The notes below the pieces were generated by a model, which saw only the letters and a list, made by a program, of their open reading frames with translations, searched no databases and had not been told where the DNA came from. Of a DNA stretch of 64,000 nt, positions 1 to 12,330 are shown in pieces. Source of the stretch: Ectobius pallidus (Eukaryota > Arthropoda > Insecta > Blattodea > Ectobiidae); the NCBI GenBank assembly GCA_964059195.1, contig CAXKWD010000001.1:156352532-156416531 (forward strand), given 5' to 3'. The translations under genes were made by a program, and so were the position numbers. Position 1 is the stretch's first letter, and the number at the start of each line of letters is the position of its first letter.

Positions 1-716
1 TACGTGGAATGTAATAATGCAATTATGCAATAAGTTTTCTTTTATGTAAAATAAAGACTTATGAATACAAAACTGTACACAAACAAACGGAAGTTCCAAT
101 GCTTAGAATTAAAATTTAAAAAGTTGGTTACGTAGGTTTGGCGAAGCACAAGAAAAGTTCAACTTGTAAAGCTTTATATTTCTACAAGCAATTCACCACA
201 CAATGGTCCTTGATAGTGAAAGCTAAGCAGTAATTAAAACATTCGAAACTAATTTAATATCATCATAATTCAGTAAAAGAAATGGCAGAAGTTATATGAT
301 ATTATATGAAGTATGAAATGCCATAGAAAACTGAGCTCACATTTAACTGGTTATTATTTTACATTTTCACAATCTAGGGACATCGGTGATTGCTATCTAA
401 ATTTTACGAATTCAGACTGAACTTTCTCAGAACTTATTTATATCAGACACAAATTTTTAATGGCTGAGTAGACGCACAACACAAATAAAACATTGGGGAG
501 GGGGACTCAGTAATTGAAAACTGAATTTAAACAACAGGCCATTATTAAAGCAATCCATCTGCTGTACACCTACAACCACGAAATTTTAACACAACATTTT
601 TTGTGTAAACATATTTCATTCAAGGCATCCAAAAATTCAATCTGTAAATGTAAGAAACAGAACTACCCTATGAGACAATAAGCTGTTTCAAACAGACAAT
701 AACAATGACTTACTGA
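1..716. other. No feature recognised
   Basis: AT-rich sequence with no convincing coding frame, terminal repeat pair or RNA fold that I can see. Confidence 0.5.
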
Positions 717-734
717 ATGGCAAATAAATTAATG

Positions 735-1460
735 TACTGACATTCTCTTCATGTAAATTGGTTGTAAAAATTAAGAGAATGTCGTTTCCACATCACATCG
801 CATCTCCGAAGGATATATAACCCAAATAAAGTCTGATTGATGCACTCTCGTAAATTTCTTTACTTTAAGCATGGCCAATAATTTTTTCTCGCTTCAGATG
901 CTGATATTCTGAATTTTTTTTCGAAAAAATGTTTCAAATTAAAGTTTGAGATCTTAGTAAAGCACCCAATGTGTATAAGCACCCAAAATCATTTGAGCCG
1001 TTTTCAAAAAATTCTTCATTTAAAGTCTCTTAAAATAAGAAGTCATCAACAATCTTCGTGTCACATCCCCAGAAGGTACCTAACCCAAACACAAAATTTT
1101 ATTTTTGTAGTATTTTTTTTTTTCCTTTACAAGAGGCCGTATCGCAAAATGCGCGTATTCAGAGTGGGTGGCTTATAACTACCCTTCAGATACTTCTTCG
1201 AAAAAAATGTTTCAAATAAAAGTTTTTAGCTCTTGGTATAAGCAACCACCCATGTGCAAAATTTAAAGAAAATCGTTACAGCCCTTTTCGAGAAAATGGC
1301 GAGAAACGAAAATTTATTCATGTAAAGTCTCCTTAAAAATAAGAGAAAGTCGTCGTCCATCTGTGTGTCATATCCTCAGAAGGTACCTAACCCACATACA
1401 AAATTATGTTTTCATACGATTTTCCGTTCTGGAGCTAGGCTGTTCTCAGAGCCCACATAT
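735..1460 (+). repeat. Degenerate tandem repeat, period about 300 bp
   Basis: Three related blocks start near 735, 1015 and 1319. Each runs from a CATGTAAA-like start through a run of A and G to a segment like CAGAAGGTACCTAACCCA (CCGAAGGATATATAACCCA in the first). Between blocks, a TTCGAAAAAAATGTTTCAAA-like segment also recurs at about 920 and 1197. Similarity is clear but imperfect and the spacing varies (about 280 and 304 bp), so this is an old array. The short frames inside (969-1178 and 1365-1547) are not believable genes. Confidence 0.65.
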
Positions 1461-1559
1461 TTGGTGAACAAAGTAATATCACACATCACTTTGGACATTC
1501 AATATTGTTTCCTATTAAACTTCAAGATTGAACCTTCATTTATGTAAATAATTATTACA

Positions 1560-2810
1560 TCAAGAAACTTCAGAATTTTGTGTATTTATCATTTTGTTTA
1601 TGAAAGGTACAATAAACTGTTGTATTTTTCATGCCATGTTCTTTTTTGTCCAGGATGTAAGCGGTAAGAACCATCCAACCTAATTCTTGGTTATAATCTA
1701 ATTTACAGTCTTATACAGTCCACTTCAGCTGTTGTCGCCAAAAAGAGATAAAACAGATTGTGCATAAGGGAAATATTTAAACATTTCCATACAAAGGAAA
1801 AACAGTGCTTTAGTTAGAAAAATATTTGGGGGACTTACTACGGTTAGCTTCCACAAAGAAGGGTAGGCCTACTCCATAAACTTCGTAAACTTTGGGGTCA
1901 TTCTGACATAAATATGTAGTTTACAAGACTATTTAGGCAAAATAGTTTTCCTAAATTATATGGCAATGTAATTTTTTTAAACTTAAAAATTTAGGCTATA
2001 TATTTGGGGGGACGCTGTCCTCCGCGTTTACCCCAAATAAAGCACTGGAAAGTAATAACTGATCTTGATAATCTGCACGATCTTTTTCAGACACCTCTAG
2101 TAGGAGTTAGACTTGGCAACACACTCTCCAATTATGTTCCGATGTATGCAATTTTTAAATAAAACCTCAAGAGCCATTTTCGAGTAGATCGCTAAAAGCA
2201 CGTAAGTCTGGAAGAAAAGTAGAGGTTCGGGAAAGAAAAATCTTTCAATATGCTTAAGTCGCATTTCCTGCATACAAATATCCTATTTCATCCACATCAG
2301 AATAGTTTTATTGTACCTTTAGAGGAACAACTCTCCTGTTTCCACCCCTGAAAAATCCACTACCAACTTCATGAAACTAAACCATGTTCATCCCTCAAAG
2401 GGGGCTTCCAAAACGCTACGATTGTTGTTCCATGACGCGAAAGGCTTCCTTGTTAGACATTGTATGGCATTAGGGTGCGATAGTGGATTCGATGTAATCA
2501 GAGGGGTGAGGGGATGCCGTGTGGAAGCTTCCATCCCTTCCGCACAATGATAAATGGATTTTGTAGGGGGAGGAGATGGAAAATGTATAGTTACTTAGTG
2601 CTGTCGTGATTGAAGCAGCCTTACTTTCCCAAGAAAAATGAGTTTAACGTGGCATGATACAACACGGGGTAAGTGTCTGTTCCATAGTAGGCCTAACCCA
2701 CGTTTCAGGATGGTACAACATTTAATTTCTTCATAATCTTCCGATTACAGTAAACCTCACTATTTTCGACTAAAAGACGTGACACCTGCCTCCAGTGAGT
2801 TAGTTGTAAT
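1560..2810. other. No feature recognised
   Basis: Intergenic-looking sequence. A moderately GC-richer part at 2330-2590 has weak self-complementarity, but I could not define ends or a target duplication. Confidence 0.4.
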
Positions 2811-2814
2811 TTTC

Positions 2815-2816
<2 letters not shown>

Positions 2817-2862
<46 letters not shown>
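2817..2862 (+). repeat. (ATT)n microsatellite
   Basis: About fifteen uninterrupted ATT units. They produce the poly-isoleucine stretch of a spurious open frame at 2779-2991. Several arrays of the same unit occur in the window. Confidence 0.95.
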
Positions 2863-2865
<3 letters not shown>

Positions 2866-3039
2866 CTTTATTTATACTCCTTTGAGCATCAGCAGTTCAG
2901 TTCTGTGTGCAGGCCTATATTAGTAGGCCATGCAATTATTGATTGCCAACTATTTTCTATTGTTGGTGGGCTTTTTGTCAGTAAATTTTAACTGATATTA
3001 ATTTGAATGAAAGAGAGAGATAAAGAAAGAAAGAATAAT

Positions 3040-3180
3040 TAATTATCCATTTCGACATTTGCCTTACGAGTGGGAAAACCATGAAAAACCCATGTCAAAT
3101 TGGCCGGTCACGGGACTTGAATCTGGGATCTCCCGAATGCGAGTCAAGATGTTATCTCGGCCACATATTATAATAGACTC
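3040..3180 (-). mobile_element. tRNA-derived SINE fragment
   Basis: Read on the minus strand, a tRNA-like part contains GCATTCGGGAGAT, then a pol III B-box-like AGATTCAAGTCCC (3111-3125 region), then TTTTTCATGGTTTTCCCAC. The order of tRNA-like head and unrelated body fits a SINE. The A box is poor and no clean target duplication was found. A (GAAA)n-like stretch (about 3011-3033) lies next to the tail side. Confidence 0.5.
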
Positions 3181-3935
3181 CAATGATGTTTCCCAAATTA
3201 CTGTAACGATTTTATACCTCAACTAGCTTTCCACTCATTACCAGGATACATTACAGCGGTCACGGACTCCACACTGCAGGGCAAAATTCAATTTTGATGA
3301 TTGAACTTCGTATTCATTCTCTTATTTCACTTAGGCTAACCTGGATAATTGAAAACGAGTGAACATCATGAAATCGTGCTGGTTGTGATTTCACTTCTCT
3401 GAATTAATCTGAATATCAGTCTCATACAATGCAATATGGTTTCCTGTTTTTCCTCTATTTAAAAGTTTCAGGCATCCATAAAATTTATGTTACCTTACCA
3501 CTTATCTTTCTGTTACTTTTCTGCTAATTTCACTGAGTAGGCCTAATTCATTTGTAATATTAGCACGCTATCGTTTTAACTATAGGCCTAAACGGAGGGG
3601 GGTTAAAACCTAAAAAGGGCTTGGATTTTTATTTATTTATCAAACATTATATACAGTGCGATTCGCGCAAGAGTTGGCCAATCATGCGGGTTTCTGCGTC
3701 GCACCGGCCCCAGCTCTAACTCCCGAGTGATCGGGTGAAATATCTACGCAAATAATGTGTAACGATTCAGGTTCTCACAGTTAGAGTTAAAAGTACGTTT
3801 TTAGGAAATTTTCTTTCACGCGTAAGTTCAGTTTCCGAGTTAATTTCTCTTGTAATATTGTCTTTAATTTCTTCTAATGTAAGGGGGTTTCAGTTACGTC
3901 GGTATTTCACCCGAACTTGAGCTTGAAAAATAAAG

Positions 3936-4320
3936 TGGCCGAGCAAATGGTTTGATCGTGGCTGCGTGATGAAACTGAGCCATTTGAAACGTCCATGAAT
4001 CGGAATAAAAAAATTAAAAAATAATCCTTGGACGCACGTAGTTTGTATTACTTCAAGGAACATTCATGCCAAATTGGAAGAAAATGGAACAACACGTTTG
4101 GTCGTGACTGCGTGATGAAACTGAACCATTGAAACGTCCACCATCTTGAAACGGAATCAAAAATTAATATCACTGAACATACGTATTTTTTAACGGTTTC
4201 AAGAAACAATCATGCACAACTGGAAGAACATCGAACCAAGCTTTTGATCGTGACTGCGTTACAAAGAAACTTACAGACAGACAAACGAAATGCCGAACGA
4301 TCGAGTTAAAACAGGATCTC
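3936..4320 (+). repeat. Degenerate tandem repeat, period about 140-150 bp
   Basis: The phrase CGTGRCTGCGTGATGAAACTG occurs at about 3956 and 4105, and a shortened CGTGACTGCGTTACAAAGAAAC at about 4249. Each is followed by GAAACGTCC and, further on, by TTCAAGRAACAWTCATGC. Two full units and one partial unit are visible. No coding frame is associated. It may be an internal part of an old transposon. Confidence 0.65.
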
Positions 4321-4473
4321 ACTCGCTCCGTCAATTATAGTTAAATTTTAATTTTAAATTTACATTTAAACTCACAGGCTTTTAGCTTACAACAGTAACA
4401 AAAACAGTGCACTAATTGTAACGTTAATCTTGTTTTGCTTCTATTCCAAGCGTAAGTTCATTATTTCACCATA

Positions 4474-6671
4474 TAGTAGGGTACCTTATGTCATCCCGTG
4501 GGCTCCTTCGTGAAGAAAGCAACACACCTATATTTTCAGTTACTATGAAGTCTAAGGATACACGAACCACTTGATGCTACTCTGGGGAGCGCGTCTGAGT
4601 CGCGTGATGACGTCATCAAAATGGCGGACGTCGCGTTTCACAGACATGGCCATAACGTGAAACCTATTTGAGATAGAGACTTGCAAAAAACGGTTTTGAA
4701 ATCACAATAAAATGCTCTACATTGTTGTTTCTTACACTATGGAGCTAAGACGGCATATTCTACCGAAAAATTACACTTTTTGTTGGAAAATTGAAAAAAA
4801 TGGTCCTGTAGAATGTGTTCTCTTGAAATTTCAATAGACGATGATGCCGTGCCATAAATTACATGCAAACAAATTTTGTTAAGAGTTTAATAATGATACT
4901 ATTCCCGTTTACCAGAAGTATCAAATGTCACTCTTTTTAGGGTAGCGTATTTGGGAGAAACTACATACATGTGATAGTGTGATATTTCAGTTCTATCAAA
5001 TTAATAGAAGGAGTTGTTTCTAGAAATAGAAATTTTAACTGTGAGTTAGGCACAAGAAAGGCTTCTTTTATGCAATTTTTCAGATTTTTTGAAGGGTATC
5101 CATCAGAGATATTTAAGCCCAAAAATAGTCAAAATCTGAAAAACGATAATATTTAAGGCCGGTTTTGAAATAAGGGATGTATTTTTGGAAGCTGATTTTT
5201 TCCTCACAGACAAATCACATGTAGGTTTGAACATAAAAAAATTTTGAATGTTTACAATCACTTCCTTCTCATATAAAATTTGGACCAAAAAGTTATTTTT
5301 TTGAAAAAAATTTACCCGAATTTCAAAATCATATTTTCATATGAAAAATTTTGTGTTGAAGAAATTACTAAAATATTTCTAAAAGCAAGCTTCAATAGCT
5401 ATAAAATGACTCATAATTCAAATTTCTATCTCTTATGGTTGTTGAGTTATATGTAGTTTCTTCCAAATACGGTACCCTAAAAGGTGTGATATTTCAGTTC
5501 TATCAAATTAATAGAAGGAGTTGTTTCTAGAAATATAAATTTTAACTATGAGTTAGGCACATGAAAGGCTTCTTTTATACAATTTTTCAGATTTTTTGAA
5601 GGGTACCCTTCAGGGATATTTAAGCCCAAAAATAGTCAAAATCTGAAAAACGATAATATTTGAGGCCAGTTTAGAAATAAGGGATGTATTTTTGGAAGCT
5701 GATTTTTTCCTCACAGACAAATCACATGCAGGTTTGAACACAAAAAAAATTTGAATGTTTACAATCACTTCCTTCTCACATAAAATTTTACCCAAAAAGT
5801 GATTTTTTTGGAAAAATTTACCCCAATTTCAAACTCATATTTTCATATGAAAAATCTTTTGTTTAAGAAAACAATAAAATATTTATAAAAGTACGCTTCA
5901 ACAGTTACAAAATGGTTCATAATTCAAATTTCTAACTCTTATGGTTGTTGAGTTATGAAAATATATTTTGTAATCAGCTACATTCGCAAAAAATGTGTTA
6001 CACCAGGCTTGAAAGATGGACACCCCTGGGAAACCAAGAACACAATAATTTTTTGAAAACTTGTTTTGACATCTTGAAACATGTATGAACTCAATACAAA
6101 AAAATAATTTTTCTAAAATGGTCATGCAACCATTTTTTTAAAAATTTGGATGATTTCATATGGAATGACCCTTTTACAAAAACTATCACAGAATTAATAC
6201 TATTGACATTGGAAGCTTCTGGTAAACGGGAGTAGAATCCTTATTAAACTCTTCAAAAAATTTGTTTGAATGTAATTTATGGCACAGCATCATCTTCTAT
6301 TGAAATTTTAAGAATACACATTCTACAGGACCATTTTTTTCAATTTTCCAACAAAAAGTGTAATTTTTCGGTAGAATATGCCGTCTTAGCTCCATACGTG
6401 TAAGAAACAATAATGTAGAGCATTTTATTGTGATTTCAAAACCGTTTTTTGCAAGTCTCTATCTCAAATAGGTTTCACGTTATGGCCATTTCTGTGAAAC
6501 GCGACGTCCGCCATTTTGATGACGTCATCACGCGACTCAGACGCGACCCCCAGAGTAGCATCAAGTGGTTCGGGTATCCTTAGACTTCATAGTAACTGAA
6601 AATATAGGTGTGTTGCTTTCTTCACGAAGGAGCCCACGGGATGTGATTTTCTTACATAAGGTACTCTACTA
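4474..6671. mobile_element. Non-autonomous element with ~455-bp terminal inverted repeats
   Basis: The left arm (4474 to about 4929) and right arm (about 6203-6671) are inverted copies over roughly 455 bp. Both outer ends read TAGTAGRGTACCTTATGT inward. The arms share long identical stretches such as GATGACGTCATCA, ATGGCGGACGTCGCG and TTGCAAAAAACGG. The right arm has a short extra TTTTCT-type insertion near its end. ATA lies immediately outside both ends (4471-4473 and 6672-6674), so a 3-bp target duplication is possible. The 1.27-kb interior holds a 507-bp duplication and no recognisable transposase. I cannot assign a superfamily. Long arms with a short interior are typical of fold-back and Mutator-like elements, but that is only a comparison. 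Confidence 0.75.
4977..5945. repeat. Internal 507-bp direct duplication of the long-TIR element
   Basis: GTGTGATATTTCAGTTC begins at 4977 and again at 5484. The copies continue in parallel for about 460 bp and end in ACTCTTATGGTTGTTGAGTTAT. Both carry a 61-codon minus-strand frame at the same place (5103-5288 and 5610-5795). The two predicted peptides are alike at most positions but resemble no known protein. The first copy is bracketed by an inverted motif, TTAGGGTAGCGTATTTGG (about 4938) against CCAAATACGGTACCCTAA (5463-5480), so it may itself be a nested insertion. Confidence 0.75.
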
Positions 6672-6944
6672 ATATTCGTTGCAAACTATGAGCCTTTTAA
6701 TGGTTGTATGTGACTCTGGTGACTATCCCGTCCACTACAGAACAGAGAAAATCTCTCTATTGTGGGCCAGCAACAACTGAAGTTATTTCAGCAGCCGAGG
6801 TTTTTTAATTATTCGGAAATCCGAACTGTAAAAGGGGTATAAGAGGGTAAGGGGGTTTCGTAGAACCTCAAATCCGCACACTAAGAGGACCTTGTCAGAT
6901 ATTTTGCCCATTACTCCTTTAAAATCTGTTATTAATAAATAATA

Positions 6945-7295
6945 CTGTAAGATAATAATAATAATATTTTTTTATTCGGTTTATGTAAGGCAGGCGCCGT
7001 TTCTCCGCCCCCAGTCTCCATGGAGACTGAGTTCATTTTACCTATGTGAATTTTGTTACGCTTATTTTCCTAGAGAGAGCAGAGGGACAGGTGGTAAGCC
7101 CAGCGCCACGTAAACCCCCCTCCAGACGTGAAAGGCCGGTAAATTTTGTCCAATTTTAGGCTCTAATTTAGGTTTGGAGTTCTTTAACGTGCGGTAAATC
7201 TACGACCTGAAAAATCCATCGACCGCGGCCGGGTTTGACACCGCGACCTGTGGATCTAGAAGCGGGCATGCTACCCCTAGACCACCGCGGCCGAC
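6945..7295 (-). mobile_element. tRNA-derived SINE, family A, near full length
   Basis: On the minus strand the element starts GTCGGCCGCGGTGGTC (ending at 7295), with an A-box-like TGGTCTAGGGGTAGC and a degenerate B-box GTGTCAAACCC. Next come a GATGGATTTTTCAGG box (7206-7220) and a body containing CGTAGATTTACCGCACG and AAAGAACTCCAAACCTAAATT. It ends in an A/T-rich tail leading into a short (ATT)n run. The same body is found on the plus strand at 14055-14436 and partly at 10268-10495. The head next to an (AAT)n array at 7303 hides any target duplication. Confidence 0.8.
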
Positions 7296-7299
7296 AACA

Positions 7300-7302
<3 letters not shown>

Positions 7303-7344
<42 letters not shown>
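7303..7344 (+). repeat. (AAT)n microsatellite
   Basis: About thirteen AAT units directly beside the 5' head of the SINE at 6945-7295. Confidence 0.9.
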
Positions 7345-7346
<2 letters not shown>

Positions 7347-8573
7347 CAAGTAAAAAACCCTGCTCGTGAAATTGGAATGATTTACTTGTATATGCGTAGA
7401 GGGATCCATATACGGGTGATATCTACATGAGTGCACGATGGAGGCCATAGAACACGAGATATTGAGCCCTTTTAATTAAACTTTCCTGTCATTGCGGTGA
7501 TAAAACAGATTATCTCCCCCTCCAGCCCGATAACACGATTCTGCTTGCAAATTAGAGCCGTGTTCATCAATTATTACAAAAAAGCGAAGTCCACGTGGCG
7601 AATTGAGAAACTGTTAGGTATTCTAACAACGGCATTCTGAAAAATTCAATTTTAGATAACGTTATCAGTAAGCTACTATGTAGATAACTAATGCGAAATT
7701 AACAGCAATAATAATATTTTTCTATCTTCATTATTATAATCATTCAATATACGAATATGATGTAGACTACTAATTTTGTTCAAATTTTAACTAGTCATGG
7801 ATGCCTTGAAGTCCTAATTTTTGAGACTTCTTACGGAAATATTACAGATTATTTATTTCAAACATTTACCATGTGTTATAAGTCAATAATATTTAATAAT
7901 ATTAAATATATGAGCCAATTACTGGGGTGTTATCACTAGTGATTACTACTTAAGAAAAATAAACACTTTAAAGTTCAAGATAAATCTTGTAGTCTTTAAT
8001 ATGAAGGTAGCTCTAAGTTTTGTACTGATGAAATCTGATTTCATCTTATTTTAGAAACAAACATGTTTACTTTTGCATGATTTGGTAAAAGAAAAAGTAG
8101 AAGCTTGCCAGCCGGATTATTTCTTAAATAAAATACCTAATTGGCCAAGTCACATAATTATACCAATTTCATGGAAAAGTTCTGAATGGACCAATGCCAT
8201 ATTACCAACACAAAAATACAGAACTATCTTATGTTTTAAAATAAAAAGTAATTTCATTGCATAACAGAATCAAATAAATCTAGTCAGAATAATGAAAAGA
8301 GATAAGTTTGAGAAAAGGGGGGGGGGGCGAGATGAGAAGCAAGAAAAGGTTAATAAAGTGGGACAAGGGAGAAAGAAATACTGTAGAGATTAACAGCCAG
8401 AGGGTAAGGAAGAGAATATGAGAGACAGAAATAGTGCTATTTTTATAATTCATGCGATTTTGATGTACTTTTTGCTATAATAAAGCTACAGTACCACAAT
8501 ATGGATATCTCTTTTTATAGACCATATAAAATATAAATTACGGTTTATTTCTGTATACAAAGGATCCATAGCA
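7345..8573. other. No feature recognised
   Basis: AT-rich sequence. The 63-codon frame at 8073-8264 has no recognisable domain, and a poly-G run lies at about 8318-8328. Confidence 0.4.
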
Positions 8574-9167
8574 CTACTTACTCATTTACTTACTTACCTA
8601 CTAACTCAATGGAAATAGACAATTCCTAAGCAAGCTAAAGGAATATCATCTATTTTATGGAACCCGGAGGTTCATTTCCGCGATTACATGAGCTCGCCAC
8701 TCCACCCTATTCTGTGCTAACTCCATCCAATTATCCCTGGAAAATTCTCCTTTCCTTAAATCTATTCTAATATTGTCCTCCCCTTTACGTCTAGGTCTTC
8801 CAAGTGGGCTCTTCCCTTCGGGTCTCCCAGTCAATATTTTTAGATATGTCTTTCATCCCCCATGTCCAGCCCATTCCATCCTCCGTGATATAATTACCCT
8901 TATTTTATTCTGTGAAGAGTACAGGTTAAGAAACTCATCACCATGCAGTTTTTTCCAGTCCCCGTTTTCATCTCTCTTGGGTCCGAATATTTTCCTAAGC
9001 ACTCTGTTTTCGAACACTCTCAGATTATGTTCTTCCCGAAGAGTAAGGGACCACGTCCCATATCCATATAATACAACCGGCAGGATAACTGTCTTATAAA
9101 TTTTTATTTTTAGATTACTGGATAGACGACGAGAAATAAACATTTCTGAACTGCATAAAACAAGCAA
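8574..9167 (-). pseudogene. RTE-like non-LTR retrotransposon, C-terminal end of the polyprotein
   Basis: The minus strand encodes the region after the reverse transcriptase of RTE-type LINEs. FISRRLSSNLKIKIYKTVIL is followed by a PVVLYGYGTW segment, then LRVFENRVLRKIFGPKRDE, RRMEWAGH, and after an in-frame stop (TGA at 8853) GRPEGKSPLGRPRRKGEDNI and MNLRVP with a stop at 8655-8657. The family normally has GHVARM-type residues where this copy has GHGG-stop, so a small deletion broke the frame. A short 3' tail ends in repeats of TAAG (8574-8610 region), as RTE elements commonly do. The 5' part is missing, the usual result of incomplete reverse transcription. The product would have acted in copying element RNA into DNA. 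This copy is dead. Confidence 0.88.
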
Positions 9168-9679
9168 CTTAAAGAAATAACAAAATGGGTAAGGAAGTGA
9201 ACAGAAGAAAACAGAACAGATAAAGGATCAAAATATAAAACAGTATTGACATTCCGTTTCAATGCCTCTTTTATGAAAAATGAACAAGGAGATAAAAATA
9301 ACTGCGACACGCGATGCTACTACGTATTCCTTGAATTTGAGCAATACAGTTACTCAGATTTATAACTATTTCACATCACATGTTGCTACACGGTTCCTTT
9401 GGCCTTGGGTGTTAACATAAGCAATGCAGTTAGGCCTATATACCTCTATGAGATGGGGATTTTTTTAACAGCGCGTCTTAAATGTAAATTTAAGATTCAT
9501 TATTACTACAACACACAGTTACCAGAAATGGTATCTGATAATAATATATTAAAATTATAAAAATAGCAATAGTATATATGAAATGGATAACATTTCAAGT
9601 AGTACACGAAAAAAATATATGTAAAATGTCAATCTTTTTTTTCTCGCAATTTTTTCTGAAGCTCATTTTTCGGGAAATC
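9168..9679. other. No feature recognised
   Basis: AT-rich spacer between the LINE end and a dinucleotide array. Confidence 0.4.
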
Positions 9680-9680
9680 C

Positions 9681-9742
<62 letters not shown>

Positions 9743-9744
9743 TG
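9680..9744 (+). repeat. (TG)n(AG)n compound microsatellite
   Basis: About nine TG units run directly into more than twenty AG units and then TGTG. It creates the Leu-Ser and Thr-His repeats in a spurious minus-strand frame (9595-9876). Confidence 0.95.
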
Positions 9745-9763
9745 ATTATTATTAATCTTCCTA

Positions 9764-10066
9764 ATACAATTTATCTTGGTTACACTGAGACCACTCAGCC
9801 ATAAAGACCCCAAGTAATTTACAAGGGATATATCGGTAGAATTGTAATTTGTTATAATTAGCTGGTAGAAAAACATACATTATACCTTGGAAACAGGACA
9901 AGCATGTATGTAAACAATTTTACCCTGAACTGTCATCCGATCAGATTATCTTTGTTATCTTTGTCACACTGAGTGCCACTGGGGTAATTTGTTTTAATGA
10001 ACGGCGTACAAACAAACATTTTTACCTTGGAAACAGGACAAGTATATATATAAAAGCATTTTTACA
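9764..10066 (+). repeat. Degenerate local duplication
   Basis: ACCTTGGAAACAGGACAAG followed by a TRTATRTA segment occurs at about 9883 and 10023. TATCTTKGTYACACTGAG precedes it at about 9772 and 9956. Two copies of roughly 120-160 bp with indels are therefore present in tandem. Confidence 0.6.
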
Positions 10067-10267
10067 TAATGTTAAAATTCAAAGAAGAAAAAAGTCAGCT
10101 TTGAATGGGGACATATTGACCCCAACGGTACTCAGTAGGATAGAGGGGTACTCAGAGGGATAAAGTTATAAATTTTGAAAGTGTGAGTTTTAAAACCAGC
10201 GGAGGTATTCATTTCAAGTGTTTTATAGGGGTCATATTGAACCCAGTCTTCCGGTAGGATTATAAGT

Positions 10268-10496
10268 CTGCGTCGTAGATTTACGGAATGTTAAAAAACT
10301 CCAAACCATAATTAAAGCTTCTAGCTCTGGAGCAAATTCCCCTGCCATTTCACGTTCAGTAATATCATAGTTTCCTTGAGCTTACCATCTTTCACTGCCT
10401 TCTACAAGAAAATAAGCGTAACTAAATTCGTCCTCTGTAAATGAAACTTCCACCAGAGTCCCTATGCACAATGCACAACCGGCAAGGAATCGATTC

Positions 10497-10534
<38 letters not shown>
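10268..10534 (+). mobile_element. SINE family A, 5'-truncated copy with an (AAT)n tail
   Basis: Starting around 10268, GTCGTAGATTTACGGAATG, AAAACTCCAAACCATAATTA and AAAATAAGCGTAACTAAATTC match in order the body of the SINEs at 6945-7295 and 14055-14436. The tRNA-like head is absent or unrecognisable. The element runs into about thirteen AAT units (10496-10534), which look like an expanded tail. Confidence 0.7.
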
Positions 10535-10704
10535 TGCCAATTAAATAATTAATTTATAGGCATTTTACATAAAGCACACATGAGCCCCAAAGAGGGGTTA
10601 GTTACAGTTACAAGAACTACTAAAATGTTGGATAACTGAATTTACTATACACACACTCAACTCAAAGTGCATCAAGTTTGACGATATAGTGGTTGAATCT
10701 ATAC

Positions 10705-10753
<49 letters not shown>

Positions 10754-12059
10754 TTGAGAGTTACCAATCATAAATATGCGCTTACTTTAAACTGTATGAC
10801 GTCTTTTTAAGGCAAGTATCCCTGGTGCTTATAACCTTTGTCTTTGTCTGAATTACACTGTCTTGATATCATAAATTTCTCACATCTTCATTTCTATAAA
10901 GCAAGAGGGGTTCAGAAAAATCTATGAGTAGGATACAGTTTATTCAGCAGGAGAATTTGAATCCCTTTCATACATTAGGTTTCTTTATAGCTCATTTCCC
11001 ATTCCTAGTGTTTTAGAAATTATTGCATTTCGGGTAAAAAAAAAAAAACTTTAATGAATTAATTCAAGAACTTCTACCTCAGGCACGGGTCTATACAAAG
11101 TAAAACTATTTAAGTTGGTTCCTTGTTACTATGCAAACCAAAGGTCTGTATGCAATTTAATTCTAACAAGATTCCCACGAACTACTGTGAAGAGCTCATG
11201 AAGTTCTTTAATACAGCCACGTAGACTTACATATTGAGCTCGAAGGGTTGCTAATGTTTTCATCAGCGGCACAGAGAACAGTGTTCATGTAAATGCAGTT
11301 CAGAGAAGGCCACGGAGCATGTTCGCAGTTTCAAATTACACTAGATGTATGGAAATGCTATGATAATGCATTCCTCGTGCTTCTCTAAGGCTGTCTGCCA
11401 CACAGTTGATGAATGCGTGCAAGATGTCTATTGGAAACTCGTTGCTTCGAAGTATCGTATTTTTAAAAATAACGACTTCTAATAGGAATACAGTACAACT
11501 AGATGTAAAGAACAAACAATTCCGATAAGCGAATATGCACATAAATACCTCTTGTACATTTAGCGTATGTATTATAGCGTTTCTAAGTAATCTTAGGAAT
11601 GTAAGTTTGCTTAAGTCTCATGGACACATGTTCCTGGTGATGGATCTTAAAGAGCTCGATCTTCGTGCACCTTAATTCAAGGATACTGACAATATCAAAT
11701 GTGCCGTTACAATTTATTTTGGGGAGAATATGTCTCTTTTTAAAGGTAATATAGAGCTAAACACTTAAGTTTCCTAAATACCTAATTGGGTTGTAAGGCA
11801 CAAGTATTCTAATATTCAAATATTCTAAAGCTTCTATCTTAATTTCCAATATAAAAAAACACTCATAGGCTAGGCCTACATGAGGTACATATAACTGATG
11901 TTCGAAAAGATAGATTTGTCAAAAAATTTCTAAATTGTAAGTTACAATGTGAATAACACCCTAATCTAAGGCTAATGTGGCAGAAAATTTTCTCACAGGA
12001 GTATTCGTTGGGAAAAAGCAAATGCAGAAGTTTAAATTATTATTTAAATTTATCTGCAC

Positions 12060-12096
<37 letters not shown>

Positions 12097-12330
12097 TTAT
12101 AATTTCAACTAACTGAAGAAGTAAAAAGTTAGGAAAAAACTATTTTCATGACAAAAACCTCGTCCTATCAAATCTCAGAATTAAGTATGAATCAATTCAA
12201 GTGCAGATGAACAAATACGAGGAAAACCATGTTCATGGATATCTGAAGAGTAAGATCACGACTTCTCCATACTGAAGATTAGCGTTCACAACATACAATC
12301 AAACCATCCATTCAACAAATCTACTGTATG
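10535..12330. other. No gene recognised; (TA)n and (AAT)n arrays
   Basis: Contains a (TA)n run at 10720-10750, poly-A at 11036-11048 and (AAT)n at 12060-12095. No coding frame or terminal repeat pair is convincing. The minus frame at 11336-11542 looks random. Confidence 0.5.

Noticed and set aside
2330..2590. MITE with CCACCCCTGAAAAATCC ends
   Set aside because: The inverted match is too short and no target duplication could be found.
2779..2991. Small protein with an isoleucine run
   Set aside because: The run is the translation of an (ATT)n microsatellite; the same holds for frames at 45011-45193, 51198-51425 and 7200-7448.
3590..3635. End of a hAT MITE like the one at 18017
   Set aside because: GGGCTTGGATTTTTA only loosely resembles the GGGCCCGGATTT end, and no partner end is nearby.
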